This document shows positions 26,733-35,853 of a DNA stretch of 64,000 nt, piece after piece. The notes under the pieces are model-generated. The model was not told the DNA's origin. It saw nothing but the letters and a program-made list of their open reading frames with translations, and made no database searches. A program made the translations under genes and the position numbers. Source of the stretch: CAVVGZ01 sp963841845 (GTDB taxonomy: Bacteria > Chloroflexota > Anaerolineae > Anaerolineales > Anaerolineaceae); the NCBI GenBank assembly GCA_963841845.1, contig CAWJEG010000013.1, positions 124,001 through 188,000 of the forward strand, given 5' to 3'. Position 1 is the first letter of the stretch, and each line of letters starts with the position of its first letter.

Positions 26733-28139
26733 CTACGGGTAATTATTCTCAATCCAATCGAGTGCATTTACCAAAACGCCATTAACCCATAAATCCCAAT
26801 GAAGGTGTGGTCCTGTAGATCGGCCGGTTGAACCAATTTGGCCAATTAACTGACCTGTCTCAACCAAATCTCCCTCCTGGACCTGGATTTGATCCTGGTG
26901 GGCGAATCCACTGAAAATACCCCATCCGTGATCAATTAATGTGTAATTGCCCCGAATGATTGTTGGACCCGCAAATACTACTTTTCCCGGGGCTGGAGCA
27001 TAGATGTTTAAATTGCTGGTATTTACTCCAAAATCCGTTCCGGTGTGGTAATAAATGTAAGAGCCATTGTAGACCCTCTCCTGGCCATAACGGGCATTAA
27101 TCCAGGGTTCATCAACCGGGTAGGTGAAGTTTTCCTGCCAGTATTTTTGTGGTGAAGAAACACTGGTGTATTGGCGAATTAATTTATCATCCTGCTCTAT
27201 TGACGCCTCGTCGATCGTCTCTGGCGCTACAGTAAGCAGCATTAATTCTCCAAAATTTATATCTTCCACCAGGATAAACTGCGAGAAATCTATCATTCTG
27301 CCTTCTTCTGAATCCCCGGTGATGGAAAAATTTACCAATCCTGGTTCCTGGACTGCCGAAAGTCCCTGGAAGGCAACATATTTGTTTTCACCAATTTGCT
27401 GAAAATGAAGCGGATAATCTGCCAATTCTCCTTCTAATTGAAGTGGGGTATTGGTTTCAACGATAAGCTCAACCGTTGAACCCTGCTCAAGAGGCAAAGG
27501 TTCGATGATTAAATTTTCCACCGCAGGAGATATTGGGTTGATTTCCTTTGCCTCGTTAGTGCCGTCCTTAAAGGCAAAAACCTTTTCTCCGGGAACTAAC
27601 AACCAACTGTGTTCTTTTTGATTTTTATCAAGCATTTCCCAGGGATTGCTGCCCTGTTGAATGGCCATTTCCAGCCATGTGTCACCCTCATCAACACTGA
27701 GAACCGGGATGAGTTTATTTGCATCATCTGGTGTTGGAATAATTAATCGTGAGCCGGAATATATTTCGGATGGGATTGTGATGTGATTAATCTTGACCAG
27801 GGTCTCTTTTGATAAGTTATTCTTAATCAATAATGACTCCAGGTTTTCTCCTAGGGGAATTGTGGTTACCTCAAGTGTTCCGGTAATCCCATCCAATCCG
27901 GGAATACTCAAATCGGTACCAACAGCTAACGCATTCGCATTTTCAATATTATTCCTTGAAATAATTTCATCAACAGATACACCAAATAAACTGGCGATAT
28001 AACTGAGCGTATCACCATTTTGAACAGTATATACCGGATCGTCAGGCTCCTGTATGAAAGACCGAGTTTCTAACTGCTGGGGAAAAATGAAACCAATAGA
28101 TATGCAATTGAACAAGAAAAAGTTAAAAAATTTGTTCAA
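26733..28139 (-). CDS. LysM and M23 peptidase (LytM-type) envelope protein
   Basis: 468 residues. A hydrophobic N-terminus (FFNFFLFNCISIGFIF) serves as signal peptide. At least one LysM domain is clear (about 37-80; YTVQNGDTLSYIASLFGV), and weaker LysM-like units follow. The C-terminal M23 domain has the zinc motifs HTGTDFGV and HLHWDLWV plus GSTGRSTGPH. It should cleave or bind peptidoglycan peptides. The TTG start at 28139 overlaps the DUF192 gene by 17 bases and no ATG lies nearby, so translation is probably coupled. Confidence 0.9.
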   Translation of the reverse strand: MNKFFNFFLFNCISIGFIFPQQLETRSFIQEPDDPVYTVQNGDTLSYIASLFGVSVDEIISRNNIENANALAVGTDLSIPGLDGITGTLEVTTIPLGENLESLLIKNNLSKETLVKINHITIPSEIYSGSRLIIPTPDDANKLIPVLSVDEGDTWLEMAIQQGSNPWEMLDKNQKEHSWLLVPGEKVFAFKDGTNEAKEINPISPAVENLIIEPLPLEQGSTVELIVETNTPLQLEGELADYPLHFQQIGENKYVAFQGLSAVQEPGLVNFSITGDSEEGRMIDFSQFILVEDINFGELMLLTVAPETIDEASIEQDDKLIRQYTSVSSPQKYWQENFTYPVDEPWINARYGQERVYNGSYIYYHTGTDFGVNTSNLNIYAPAPGKVVFAGPTIIRGNYTLIDHGWGIFSGFAHQDQIQVQEGDLVETGQLIGQIGSTGRSTGPHLHWDLWVNGVLVNALDWIENNYP

Positions 28140-28503
28140 ACCGTATCCTATCTCCTATGGCGAATGAGGATATTTTTGTTGGATGGATTTCCAGAATATA
28201 TCTTGCCGGTCTGGCTGGATAGAATATCGAGGTCCACCTGTGTGCTAATTCAACCTGGGTAACGTTAAATTGGTCATTTATCCAGATAACCCCAAGGTTA
28301 AAATTTATAAATGCCATATGAATGGATGCTCTTATCCGGGAAGAATTATTTAATTTCAATAACAAACCCTCATTTTCTGTAATTGATGCATGAAACATTA
28401 ATCCTTTAAGCCGATCAAGGAAGGTATTTCCCATTCGTGCAATAATCGGGGCATTAAAGAGCTTAGAATCATTAATTATAAAAAAATATGCCGGATGTGA
28501 CAT
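28123..28503 (-). CDS. DUF192 protein
   Basis: 126 residues. It matches the DUF192 fold with FLDRLKGLMFHASI, the loop GLLLKLNNSSRIRASIHMAFINFNLGVIWI, and a late LEIHPTKISSFAIGDRIRF. The family is small, beta-rich and often exported, but this copy has no clear signal peptide. Function is unknown. Its 3' end overlaps the start of the M23 gene. Confidence 0.85.
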   Translation of the reverse strand: MSHPAYFFIINDSKLFNAPIIARMGNTFLDRLKGLMFHASITENEGLLLKLNNSSRIRASIHMAFINFNLGVIWINDQFNVTQVELAHRWTSIFYPARPARYILEIHPTKISSFAIGDRIRFEQIF

Positions 28504-28669
28504 CTGCTGATCGATTTATTTCAAAATATCTGCAAAATTAATCTTACCCTCACGGATTAATTATTATGCCGATGGTCTATGAATTTTTTAATAACTCCCA
28601 ATCAAATATCTGAAATTAATAAGCCAAGTTTACCATAAGACCGATACCCATAATCATTGAGATTAGAAG

Positions 28670-29179
28670 CTATGGGACACTAACCAGGATACAGTTCCGA
28701 CCAAGCTGCCCCCATTTTTTCCTAAAGGTAGTTTCATTTATCCAATGAATGGCAGGGTTAGGAAATGCCGGATCAATTAACCCCATCCCCAATTTCTCAT
28801 CGTAGGCAACTAATATAAGATAATGTGCATACATTTTGAATAAATCACTGACCAAGACAATTTGAATATTGTCTGTTGGTATCCTTGAAATGAGCATATC
28901 CCTTTTACAGAAGACTTCCCAATGCGCATTGATGTGATATTGCTTAAATACCCTGACCATTCCCCATGGGAAAGTGGAATAATTTTTAATTCGGCCTGGA
29001 AAAAATCTCCCATTATTGGAAGCCAGTCGATTAAAGTGATTGGCTAAATATTCTCCGGAAATGTCTTCAAATCCAAATAGGGGTAAAATTGTCGCAATTG
29101 CATAGGGTCCACAATTATTCGTTTGAGCCTGGTATTGATGAGATCTCTGCAAAAGCGTTATCGATTTTGAAATTAACAT
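28670..29179 (-). CDS. C39-like papain-fold protein
   Basis: 169 residues. QTNNCGPYAIATILPLFG has the Cys of a C39 or papain-like peptidase near residue 22. HYLILVAYDEKLGMGLIDPAF supplies the expected His and Asp. Gln before the Cys (about residue 19) fits the oxyanion hole. Such domains process bacteriocins or peptides; there is no signal peptide and no ABC transporter next to it. Role unknown. Confidence 0.75.
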   Translation of the reverse strand: MLISKSITLLQRSHQYQAQTNNCGPYAIATILPLFGFEDISGEYLANHFNRLASNNGRFFPGRIKNYSTFPWGMVRVFKQYHINAHWEVFCKRDMLISRIPTDNIQIVLVSDLFKMYAHYLILVAYDEKLGMGLIDPAFPNPAIHWINETTFRKKWGQLGRNCILVSVP

Positions 29180-29277
29180 ATATAATTACGGTGTTATTTG
29201 TATTATTTGTTTTTGGAAAATTTCAAGTATTCTAATATTTTAATCCTGTACGTAATAAATACAAAGGAAATCTATAG

Positions 29278-29931
29278 ATGACAAAACAAAGGATAATTTT
29301 GGTTGATGATCATGAAGTCGTCAGGTTAGGCTTGAAAGCATTAGTAGAACATCATCCAAATTTTGAGGTAGTGGGTGAGGCGGGTACCGCAAAGGAAGCG
29401 CTGGAGCAGGTAGACCGCTATCATCCCGATATTGTAATTATGGATATTCGTCTTCCAGGAACGTCTGGGATTGAAGCATGTGAAATTATTACAAAGAAAT
29501 ACGCCGATGTGCGTGTAGTAATGCTAACCTCATACGCAGAAGATGAAATGTTGTTTTCTGCTATCCGGGCAGGTGCATCGGGTTATGTCTTGAAACAAAT
29601 TGGGGGCGATGATCTTATACGCGCTTTAGAATCAGTAGCAAAGGGTGAGGCATTATTAGATCCGGCTGTGACCCAAAGAGTATTCCAGGAGGTCAGACGT
29701 GCAGTAAAAGAAGAAGAGGCATCAGCTTTTGCGAACCTGAGTCAACAGGAGAAGCATGTTCTGGTTCTTGTCTCGGAGGGTAAGACCAACCGGGAAATAG
29801 CAAAAACGCTTTTTTTGGGAGAAGGTACCGTTCGAAATTATGTAAGCAGTATCCTATCAAAATTAGGGGTTAGCAACCGTGCAGAAGCTGCAGCATATGC
29901 TGTCGAACACAGCCTCAAGGAATATCTTTAG
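29278..29931 (+). CDS. NarL/LuxR-family response regulator
   Basis: 217 residues. The receiver domain (1-120) has the acidic pair VDDHE, the phospho-accepting Asp in VIMDIRLPGTSG, the conserved Thr/Ser in MLTSYAED and Lys in YVLKQ. The C-terminal LuxR DNA-binding domain is LSQQEKHVLVLVSEGKTNREIAKTLFLGEGTVRNY-type (150-215). No histidine kinase is adjacent, so its signal is unknown. It is a lone + strand gene among minus-strand genes. Confidence 0.93.
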   Translation: MTKQRIILVDDHEVVRLGLKALVEHHPNFEVVGEAGTAKEALEQVDRYHPDIVIMDIRLPGTSGIEACEIITKKYADVRVVMLTSYAEDEMLFSAIRAGASGYVLKQIGGDDLIRALESVAKGEALLDPAVTQRVFQEVRRAVKEEEASAFANLSQQEKHVLVLVSEGKTNREIAKTLFLGEGTVRNYVSSILSKLGVSNRAEAAAYAVEHSLKEYL

Positions 29932-29997
29932 TACGAACAGCCTTTATAAATTTTTATTTCTAAAGATTGGCATTTAGGAATTCGCATCATCCCCTAT

Positions 29998-30324
29998 TTA
30001 TGGGCGTACGCGCAGTATCCGGCCCGAACAGTCCATAATTTTCAAATCTTTGATTATGAATTCAACGTAAAAATCGGATTCACATATGGGCAGATACCTG
30101 ATTTCTCCAATGGCAGCGGATTCAATCCCTGAGATATGGATATGCAAATGGTATAAGAATGAATTGCCGAACCCCACCGAATCTTCTATTTGCATATTTT
30201 CCCAGGCATAAAGATTAAAGACCGAACCATCGCCGGTACTTGAACGAAGATGTGAAACATTCAGACAGGTTTTGATATTCTCTACCACTCCGCAGATATA
30301 AAAAACATCAGAAAAAGATCCCAA
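29998..30324 (-). CDS. Doubtful hypothetical gene or gene remnant
   Basis: The open frame starts only at a TTG and encodes 108 residues (FNLYAWENMQIEDSVGFGNS; VEFIIKDLKIMDCSG). An adjacent upstream frame in the same direction (ATG near 30463) encodes SLWGIIYDHRYHFEYWTFFKLLDR, then stops at about 30346. It reads like the N-terminal part of the same protein with a frameshift between. I recognise no family. It may be a decaying gene. Confidence 0.35.
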   Translation of the reverse strand: MGSFSDVFYICGVVENIKTCLNVSHLRSSTGDGSVFNLYAWENMQIEDSVGFGNSFLYHLHIHISGIESAAIGEIRYLPICESDFYVEFIIKDLKIMDCSGRILRVRP

Positions 30325-30694
30325 TCATTCCTGTTTACCTATCCAGTAGTTTGAAAAAGGTCCAGTATTCAAAATGATATCTGTGGTCATAGATAATTCC
30401 CCATAATGAGCTGCTTTTTTCCGAAGTTGATGGCGATTTTCCTATCCGATTCAATTTCATATTGATTGGTGAAGTAAGGGGTATGCACACTCAAGGCTAT
30501 GTTCTGACATTGTGGATTATGTTGAATTTTCTCGTATGACGATTCAACTCCGTTTTCTGGGAGGAATCATACGATCTCAAGGCAATCAAGCCCCAGATTT
30601 GTGATTTAAATATTACCGCCTACATTTCCGACCTGCTTTTGGTGGGATGAGAGCAGGGATTCGATTATTAAATTTAAACGAAGGGATTTTTGGG
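30325..30694. other. Intergenic stretch upstream of the doubtful gene
   Basis: Apart from the possible N-terminal fragment of the 29998-30324 gene (about 30345-30463), I see nothing supported here. The minus-strand open frame at 30606-30896 overlaps dgkA out of frame and is taken as a shadow. Confidence 0.5.
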
Positions 30695-31051
30695 TTAGAA
30701 GTATGGGATGAAGATGATTGATCCGATGACAACTGCCAGGATCGCAGATACAAGGACAGCCGCCGCAGCAACATCTTTGGCTAATTTGGCGGATGAATTT
30801 TTTTCGATCGTGATTAAATCCACAATTTTTTCGAGGGATGTATTTATTAATTCTGCCATCCAAACCAATGCAATGGTCAGGACAATAATTATCCATTCAA
30901 CCGTTGAAATATTAAAATAAAAGCCTGCCAGAATCACAATTATGGTGACAAATAAATGAATCCAGGAATTCTTTTCATTCCGTAGTGTAAAAAACAACCC
31001 ATTAAATGCATGAGCAAATGAGTTGATACGTGATTTTAGGAAATTTCTCAT
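30695..31051 (-). CDS. dgkA: Diacylglycerol/undecaprenol kinase family protein
   Basis: 118 residues with three hydrophobic helices. The active-site motif is WMAELINTSLEKIVDL, and AKLAKDVAAAAVLVSAILAVVIG follows, both diagnostic of the DgkA family. Gram-positive-like members phosphorylate undecaprenol to recycle the cell-wall lipid carrier. It starts 1 base after the ybeY stop, matching the widespread ybeY-dgkA order. Confidence 0.93.
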   Translation of the reverse strand: MRNFLKSRINSFAHAFNGLFFTLRNEKNSWIHLFVTIIVILAGFYFNISTVEWIIIVLTIALVWMAELINTSLEKIVDLITIEKNSSAKLAKDVAAAAVLVSAILAVVIGSIIFIPYF

Positions 31052-31052
31052 G

Positions 31053-31505
31053 TTACGATTCTTGTTGCCTGATCATTTCAAGTGCTTGATCCTGGATATC
31101 CCACATCCGGGCTTTCTCCTCAGGATTATTATGGTCATAACCGATCAAGTGTAGGACACCATGAACAACCAGTAGTTCTAATTCAGCCAATAATGAATGA
31201 TTCCCATCCACAGATTGTTGGAGTGCGTCGGGGTACGAAATAATCACATCACCCAGGTAAGGTTTTCCAGTATCAGGATCGATTTCCTCAGCCGGGAATG
31301 AAAGCACATCGGTAGATTTATCAATTCCCAGAAATTTTGAGTTGAGTTCACGGATGAAATCCTGATCATTAATTACTAGGCTTAGATCGCCATCATCAAC
31401 CAGGCCTCCCAAATTAAGGGCTGTATGAGCGGCTAATATAAGCCGATTTTTATCGAATTTTCCCTCAAATTGTGGGGAGGTTTGGATAAATATTAAATTA
31501 TCCAT
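31053..31505 (-). CDS. ybeY: Endoribonuclease YbeY (rRNA maturation)
   Basis: 150 residues. The zinc motif HGVLHLIGYDHNN is complete, preceded by STDVLSFPAEE. The enzyme takes part in 16S rRNA 3'-end maturation and ribosome quality control. It starts 3 bases after the pgpH stop and is followed after 1 base by dgkA, so the three form one operon. Confidence 0.96.
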   Translation of the reverse strand: MDNLIFIQTSPQFEGKFDKNRLILAAHTALNLGGLVDDGDLSLVINDQDFIRELNSKFLGIDKSTDVLSFPAEEIDPDTGKPYLGDVIISYPDALQQSVDGNHSLLAELELLVVHGVLHLIGYDHNNPEEKARMWDIQDQALEMIRQQES

Positions 31506-31508
31506 GGT

Positions 31509-33638
31509 TTATGATTTAGATTTTTCAGGAAGAGGGATTGTTGGAGAAGACTCAATATTTTTTACCGCCTTGGGTAGGACCTTTATTTCTGGGTATTTGA
31601 TTCTTAAGTGGTGTGTGTTGATTAATGTCCGGACAAAAGCCTCTGCGGCAATCGTCAGATCCCTCAAGGTGAACTCCGTATAATCTAACTGACCCTCTTT
31701 CAAATAAAAATCAAACACTTTTTGGATGAGTTCCCTTAATTCTCCCTCGTTATGTGGCAACTCCACACGAACTATTGCTTCACATCCATCGGCAAGCATC
31801 AGCAAAGCGGTTTCTCTGGATTGTGGTTTGGGACCGGGATAGCGAAAATCATCAATATTCACCTCCTCGCCAATTCCTACAGCATCGAGCGCCTTGGCGT
31901 ATTGGTAACGGGTGTACATTGTCCCGTGGTGTTCCAATATAAAATCCCTTATTCGGGGTGGAAGCCGGTATTTCTTGGCAAGTTCCACGCCCTCGCGAAC
32001 ATGAGAAATAATCCATTTTGCACTGGTATGAGGATCCAGTTCATCATGAGGGTTTACAGAGCCAGGGACCTGGTTCTCAATAAAGTAGCTCGAGTTTATT
32101 GATTTCCCCACATCATGGTAAATTGCACCACTTCTCACCAGAAGGGTATCTGCTCCAATTGCCCTTGCTGCCTGTTCAGCCAGATTTGCCACCTGAAGAC
32201 TATGTTGGTAACTCCCGGGAGCATTTCGAAGGAAAAATTGTAAGAGGGGATGATCCGGCCTGGAAATCTCCAACAATTGGAGGGCAGTAGTTATGCCCAA
32301 TACCTGAGCGATAAACTCATGTAGGATTAACGCTATACTGGAGGAAGCAAATCCATAAATTAGTGCTGCTCCTATCAGGGTGGCTATTCCAATCCAATCT
32401 GTGAATGGGGATGCAATTCGATAGGCAAATAGAAGCGCTCCACCAGTCAGACCAATGACAGCTCCTGCCCAAAAGAAAATAGATACTCTTCTGCCCCTTC
32501 CAAGTACGACTGTTCCAAGAACACTGGTTAAAAAATAATAGAGGGATAATTCCATACTGATGGGCAGATCATACGCTGCCAAAACAGAAAGAATAAATGA
32601 TAGAAGTATACTAATTTCGATCCCGAAAAGACTCGAGATAATGAGTGCGAAAGCTGGAATTGGATATAAGTAAGGAATGACGGCTCTATTGGGGATAATA
32701 TATCGCGCACCTATTAAGAATAAAATGAAGAGGATACCAATAGTAATTATTGCACGCCAATTATGATTAACCGGAAAATTGTGGCGATTGACAACAGCCA
32801 GCAAAATTGCAGCTAAAATCACAACAAGCATACCGGAAGCGATCACCTTGCGTGCATCAAATTGATTTTGGATTAAACCAAATTGTTCCAAGGACTCAAT
32901 CTGGGCTTCGGTAATTATTTGCCCCTTATCTACGAGAGTCTGGCCTGTGACAAAATTCCGGACCACGGGTTGAATACTTATCCTTGCTTCATTTTTTAAG
33001 TTTTGTGTCTGTTCATCACTGAAAAGACTGTTTGGAATTACGAATGGAGATATTAATTCAGTGACGATGCTCGCCTGTTCTTTTGTTAGTGCAAAACTTA
33101 TCAAAGAGGGGATATTCTTGGTAACATCCCTTAGCTGGTATTCCCGAATGGAACTTCGCATCACTTGTTCCAGTACCTGGAGGGCTTCTACCTTGATGGT
33201 TTGCCAGCGGGTGTCGTTCATTAAAATAATTTTTTCAGAAACCCCTTCAGCAAGTTGGACATCTGCCATCGCTTTAAGGTCATTTATCTTTTGGTCAGAT
33301 GCTGCAAATTTATCTGCCCTGACAATATCTATATAATTCAACGACAGGCGTAAGCGTTCAATCTGGTTTCTGGTAATTGAGGGATCAGGCGGCAGAAAAA
33401 CAGGTGCTACCGAATTTTCGGCATCCTTGCGGGTTTTTTCTGTCAGTATTTCACTGACATAAGTGATATCACTAGGTGCCTGGATGTCCTGATTGGCAAC
33501 TTCTCCGATGGTAAGTGAATACGAAGACGGTCGTGTGGCCTGTGGTAATATCAGCGCTGCAAACGCAATGAAACTTATCAATCCAATGAAAAGAATTCGA
33601 AGGGCATTTCGATTAAATTTGGGGAACTGTTTTCTCAC
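31509..33638 (-). CDS. pgpH: 7TM-HD phosphodiesterase (PgpH type)
   Basis: 709 residues. One N-terminal helix (about 13-32) is followed by a large extracellular 7TMR-HDED domain (about 50-270), seven membrane helices (about 275-480) and a cytoplasmic HD domain with GAIYHDVGKSINSSYF and HHG later (LEHHGTMY). Characterised homologues in Listeria hydrolyse the messenger c-di-AMP. The start is a GTG at 33638 with AAGGTGATGG upstream. It precedes ybeY, a common pairing. Confidence 0.93.
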   Translation of the reverse strand: MRKQFPKFNRNALRILFIGLISFIAFAALILPQATRPSSYSLTIGEVANQDIQAPSDITYVSEILTEKTRKDAENSVAPVFLPPDPSITRNQIERLRLSLNYIDIVRADKFAASDQKINDLKAMADVQLAEGVSEKIILMNDTRWQTIKVEALQVLEQVMRSSIREYQLRDVTKNIPSLISFALTKEQASIVTELISPFVIPNSLFSDEQTQNLKNEARISIQPVVRNFVTGQTLVDKGQIITEAQIESLEQFGLIQNQFDARKVIASGMLVVILAAILLAVVNRHNFPVNHNWRAIITIGILFILFLIGARYIIPNRAVIPYLYPIPAFALIISSLFGIEISILLSFILSVLAAYDLPISMELSLYYFLTSVLGTVVLGRGRRVSIFFWAGAVIGLTGGALLFAYRIASPFTDWIGIATLIGAALIYGFASSSIALILHEFIAQVLGITTALQLLEISRPDHPLLQFFLRNAPGSYQHSLQVANLAEQAARAIGADTLLVRSGAIYHDVGKSINSSYFIENQVPGSVNPHDELDPHTSAKWIISHVREGVELAKKYRLPPRIRDFILEHHGTMYTRYQYAKALDAVGIGEEVNIDDFRYPGPKPQSRETALLMLADGCEAIVRVELPHNEGELRELIQKVFDFYLKEGQLDYTEFTLRDLTIAAEAFVRTLINTHHLRIKYPEIKVLPKAVKNIESSPTIPLPEKSKS

Positions 33639-33656
33639 CTGAAAATACCATCACCT

Positions 33657-34100
33657 TTAAACGAGCAGATCCCGGATAACCTGGGAGACCATTGCATTGG
33701 GGGCTCTTCCTTGAATTCTGGGGAGAATTGCTTTCATAATTTTTCCCATATCATTAATATTATGGGCGTCTACTTCAATTATCACTTGTTGGGCAAGCGC
33801 CTTAATTTCTTCAACATCCATTTGCTCGGGAAGATAACTGCGAATAACTTCCATTTCCAGCTGATTTGCATGAACAAGATCTGGACGGTTTGCCTTACGG
33901 GCATCTTCAACGGCTTCTTGCCTTAGCTTTAATTCCTTTTGAAGGATATTTTGGATTTCGCTTTCGGTGGCGGGCTGGCCTTTTTCAATTTGAAGAAGCT
34001 TTATATTAGAAAGAATCATTCTGATAGTCTGTTTACGGACATCATCTTTATTTTTTGTTGCTATTAGTAAATCGCCTTCTAATTTTTCTTTGAGTCCCAT
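33657..34100 (-). CDS. YqeY/GatB-related protein
   Basis: 147 residues from the ATG at 34100 (MGLKEKLEGDLL). Signatures are RMILSNIKLLQIEKG, ELKLRQEAVEDARKANR and the C-terminal DMGKIMKAILPRIQGRAPNAMVSQVIRDLL, the helical tail-like domain shared with GatB. It may bind tRNA or act with an amidotransferase, but its role is not settled. It lies 18 bases upstream of pgpH on the same strand. Confidence 0.92.
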   Translation of the reverse strand: MGLKEKLEGDLLIATKNKDDVRKQTIRMILSNIKLLQIEKGQPATESEIQNILQKELKLRQEAVEDARKANRPDLVHANQLEMEVIRSYLPEQMDVEEIKALAQQVIIEVDAHNINDMGKIMKAILPRIQGRAPNAMVSQVIRDLLV

Positions 34101-34140
34101 GGTAATAATTATACCTTTCAAAAATAACCGTTATTTGATC

Positions 34141-34731
34141 TTACTCGGTTGTAATCAATCCTTCAATGTCTTCAAATAATTTTGCTCCGATTCCTGGAAC
34201 CAATAGGATATCCTCAATGTTTTGAAAATTCCCATATTGCTGACGGTAAGCAATAACCTCTTTAGCTTTTTCAGGACCTATGCCTGGCAGCGTGTCCAGA
34301 TCATCAATAGTAGCAGAATTGATATTAATTCTTGGTGTTTGTAAAGATTTTTCGACGGCTGAAGGATCACAAGCGTTATTGATCGTTATTATCCCTGAAC
34401 GGTCAGTTGAGATTTCGTTCTCTCCAATTTTTGGGATGTAAACTTTTGTGCCATCTCCTAATCTTTCTGCCAGGTTGACGCCAGAGTCATTCGCATTTGT
34501 TGTTAATCCATCAGCCATGCTTATGGCATCAATAACCCTGCTGTTCACGGGAAGTTCATATACACCCGGTTTATTTACTGCTCCGGTTATATAAATGATA
34601 ATTTCACCTGGTGTAACAACTGGTTCTAATTCAATCGCATTACCCCGGGGGGGGGATGCAATGATGGTAATCAATCCCCCGATTATTAATCCAACAACAA
34701 CTGCTATAGATAACTCAATAGCTCTATGCAT
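34141..34731 (-). CDS. comEA: ComEA-like DNA-binding protein
   Basis: 196 residues. One N-terminal membrane helix (about 8-27) is followed by a SLBB domain (YITGAVNKPGVYELP) and a C-terminal double helix-hairpin-helix (ININSATIDDLDTLPGIGPEKA; ILLVPGIGAKLFEDI). ComEA binds double-stranded DNA outside the membrane during natural uptake. No comEC is in the window, so competence itself is not shown. Confidence 0.92.
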   Translation of the reverse strand: MHRAIELSIAVVVGLIIGGLITIIASPPRGNAIELEPVVTPGEIIIYITGAVNKPGVYELPVNSRVIDAISMADGLTTNANDSGVNLAERLGDGTKVYIPKIGENEISTDRSGIITINNACDPSAVEKSLQTPRININSATIDDLDTLPGIGPEKAKEVIAYRQQYGNFQNIEDILLVPGIGAKLFEDIEGLITTE

Positions 34732-34825
34732 CGGTTTATTTTAGGCGGAATCCCACTCTGCTTATACAGATATGAAAAAATATAACTGGAATTGATCCTC
34801 GAATATCTGCTCTCTATATATTGGA

Positions 34826-35749
34826 TTAAACAGTAACGCTTTCAGATAAGATTTGGCTTTTAAATTTTGGATTTATTTCCATTTCCAACTCATACATGCT
34901 TTTGAAGGCTGATATTGCAACTTCCAGAATTTCGATGGTTGGTTCCCGGGTGGTTAACTTTTGCATAGCCATGCTCGGTTTTGAAAGGATACGCACCACA
35001 GGATTAGAGATATTTCTGCTTGTCCACCGGATATATTCGTAGGCAATTCCTGCGATTATGGGAATCAGGATGATCCTGCTCAATAAACGCATCCCGAGCG
35101 GAAGCGGGCCAATCAGGGCAAAACCTACCAGGGAAAATACCACGACGATAAGGATGAAACTTGTTCCACAACGTGGATGTTCTAATGAATAACCCTTAAC
35201 CGTTTTGGGATTCAACTCGGCGCCAGCTTCAAATGCGTTGATTGTTTTATGTTCAGCTCCGTGATAGGTAAAAACGCGTTTAATATCGGGAATTTGGCCA
35301 ATTCCCCAAATATACAGAATTATTAGGATTAACCGAATTACCCCTTCCAACAGGTTTCCGGTCCATGGATCAATTCCGAGGGGGGTTTGCAGCCAATGAA
35401 TTGCAGCTGCAGGAGCTAGAAAGAAAATGACAATACTTAGCGCCAATGAAAATCCAAGGGTTGCATATAAGGAAAAACCTTCTAATTTCTCGTCTTCGCC
35501 TGTTTGAACATTGGCTGAAATGGTCAGGTACTTTATACCCAAGCCCAGTGCATCCCAAAGAATTAATAAGCCTCTTAAGAAAGGGATCTTTTTAATGCTG
35601 CTGGTGTAAACACCGGCCAGCTTTTCTTTTTGAATCGTAATATTTCCATCAGGAGCACGCATACATGCAGCGATGGCATACTCGCCACGCATAAGTACTC
35701 CTTCAATTATTGCCTGACCTCCATAGGAGGGTAGTTTTAATTCACTCAT
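34826..35749 (-). CDS. DUF1385 membrane protein
   Basis: 307 residues. The hallmark N-terminus YGGQAIIEGVLMRG is present, with several membrane helices (about 100-165 and 195-240) and the motif YHGAEHKTINAFEAG followed by HPRCGTSF. The family is widespread, and the His-rich loop hints at metal binding. Function is unknown. Confidence 0.9.
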   Translation of the reverse strand: MSELKLPSYGGQAIIEGVLMRGEYAIAACMRAPDGNITIQKEKLAGVYTSSIKKIPFLRGLLILWDALGLGIKYLTISANVQTGEDEKLEGFSLYATLGFSLALSIVIFFLAPAAAIHWLQTPLGIDPWTGNLLEGVIRLILIILYIWGIGQIPDIKRVFTYHGAEHKTINAFEAGAELNPKTVKGYSLEHPRCGTSFILIVVVFSLVGFALIGPLPLGMRLLSRIILIPIIAGIAYEYIRWTSRNISNPVVRILSKPSMAMQKLTTREPTIEILEVAISAFKSMYELEMEINPKFKSQILSESVTV

Positions 35750-35853
35750 CCGTCCACCTTTAAATTAAATCTTTTAATGATTATATGTGATAAATTAGTA
35801 TTTGAGAGGGTGTATGGATATACCTTTTTTGATTATGTAAAGGTGAGGATGGG

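Noticed and set aside
30606..30896. Cys-rich minus-strand open frame
   Set aside because: It overlaps dgkA out of frame; the Cys content arises from the dgkA codons.
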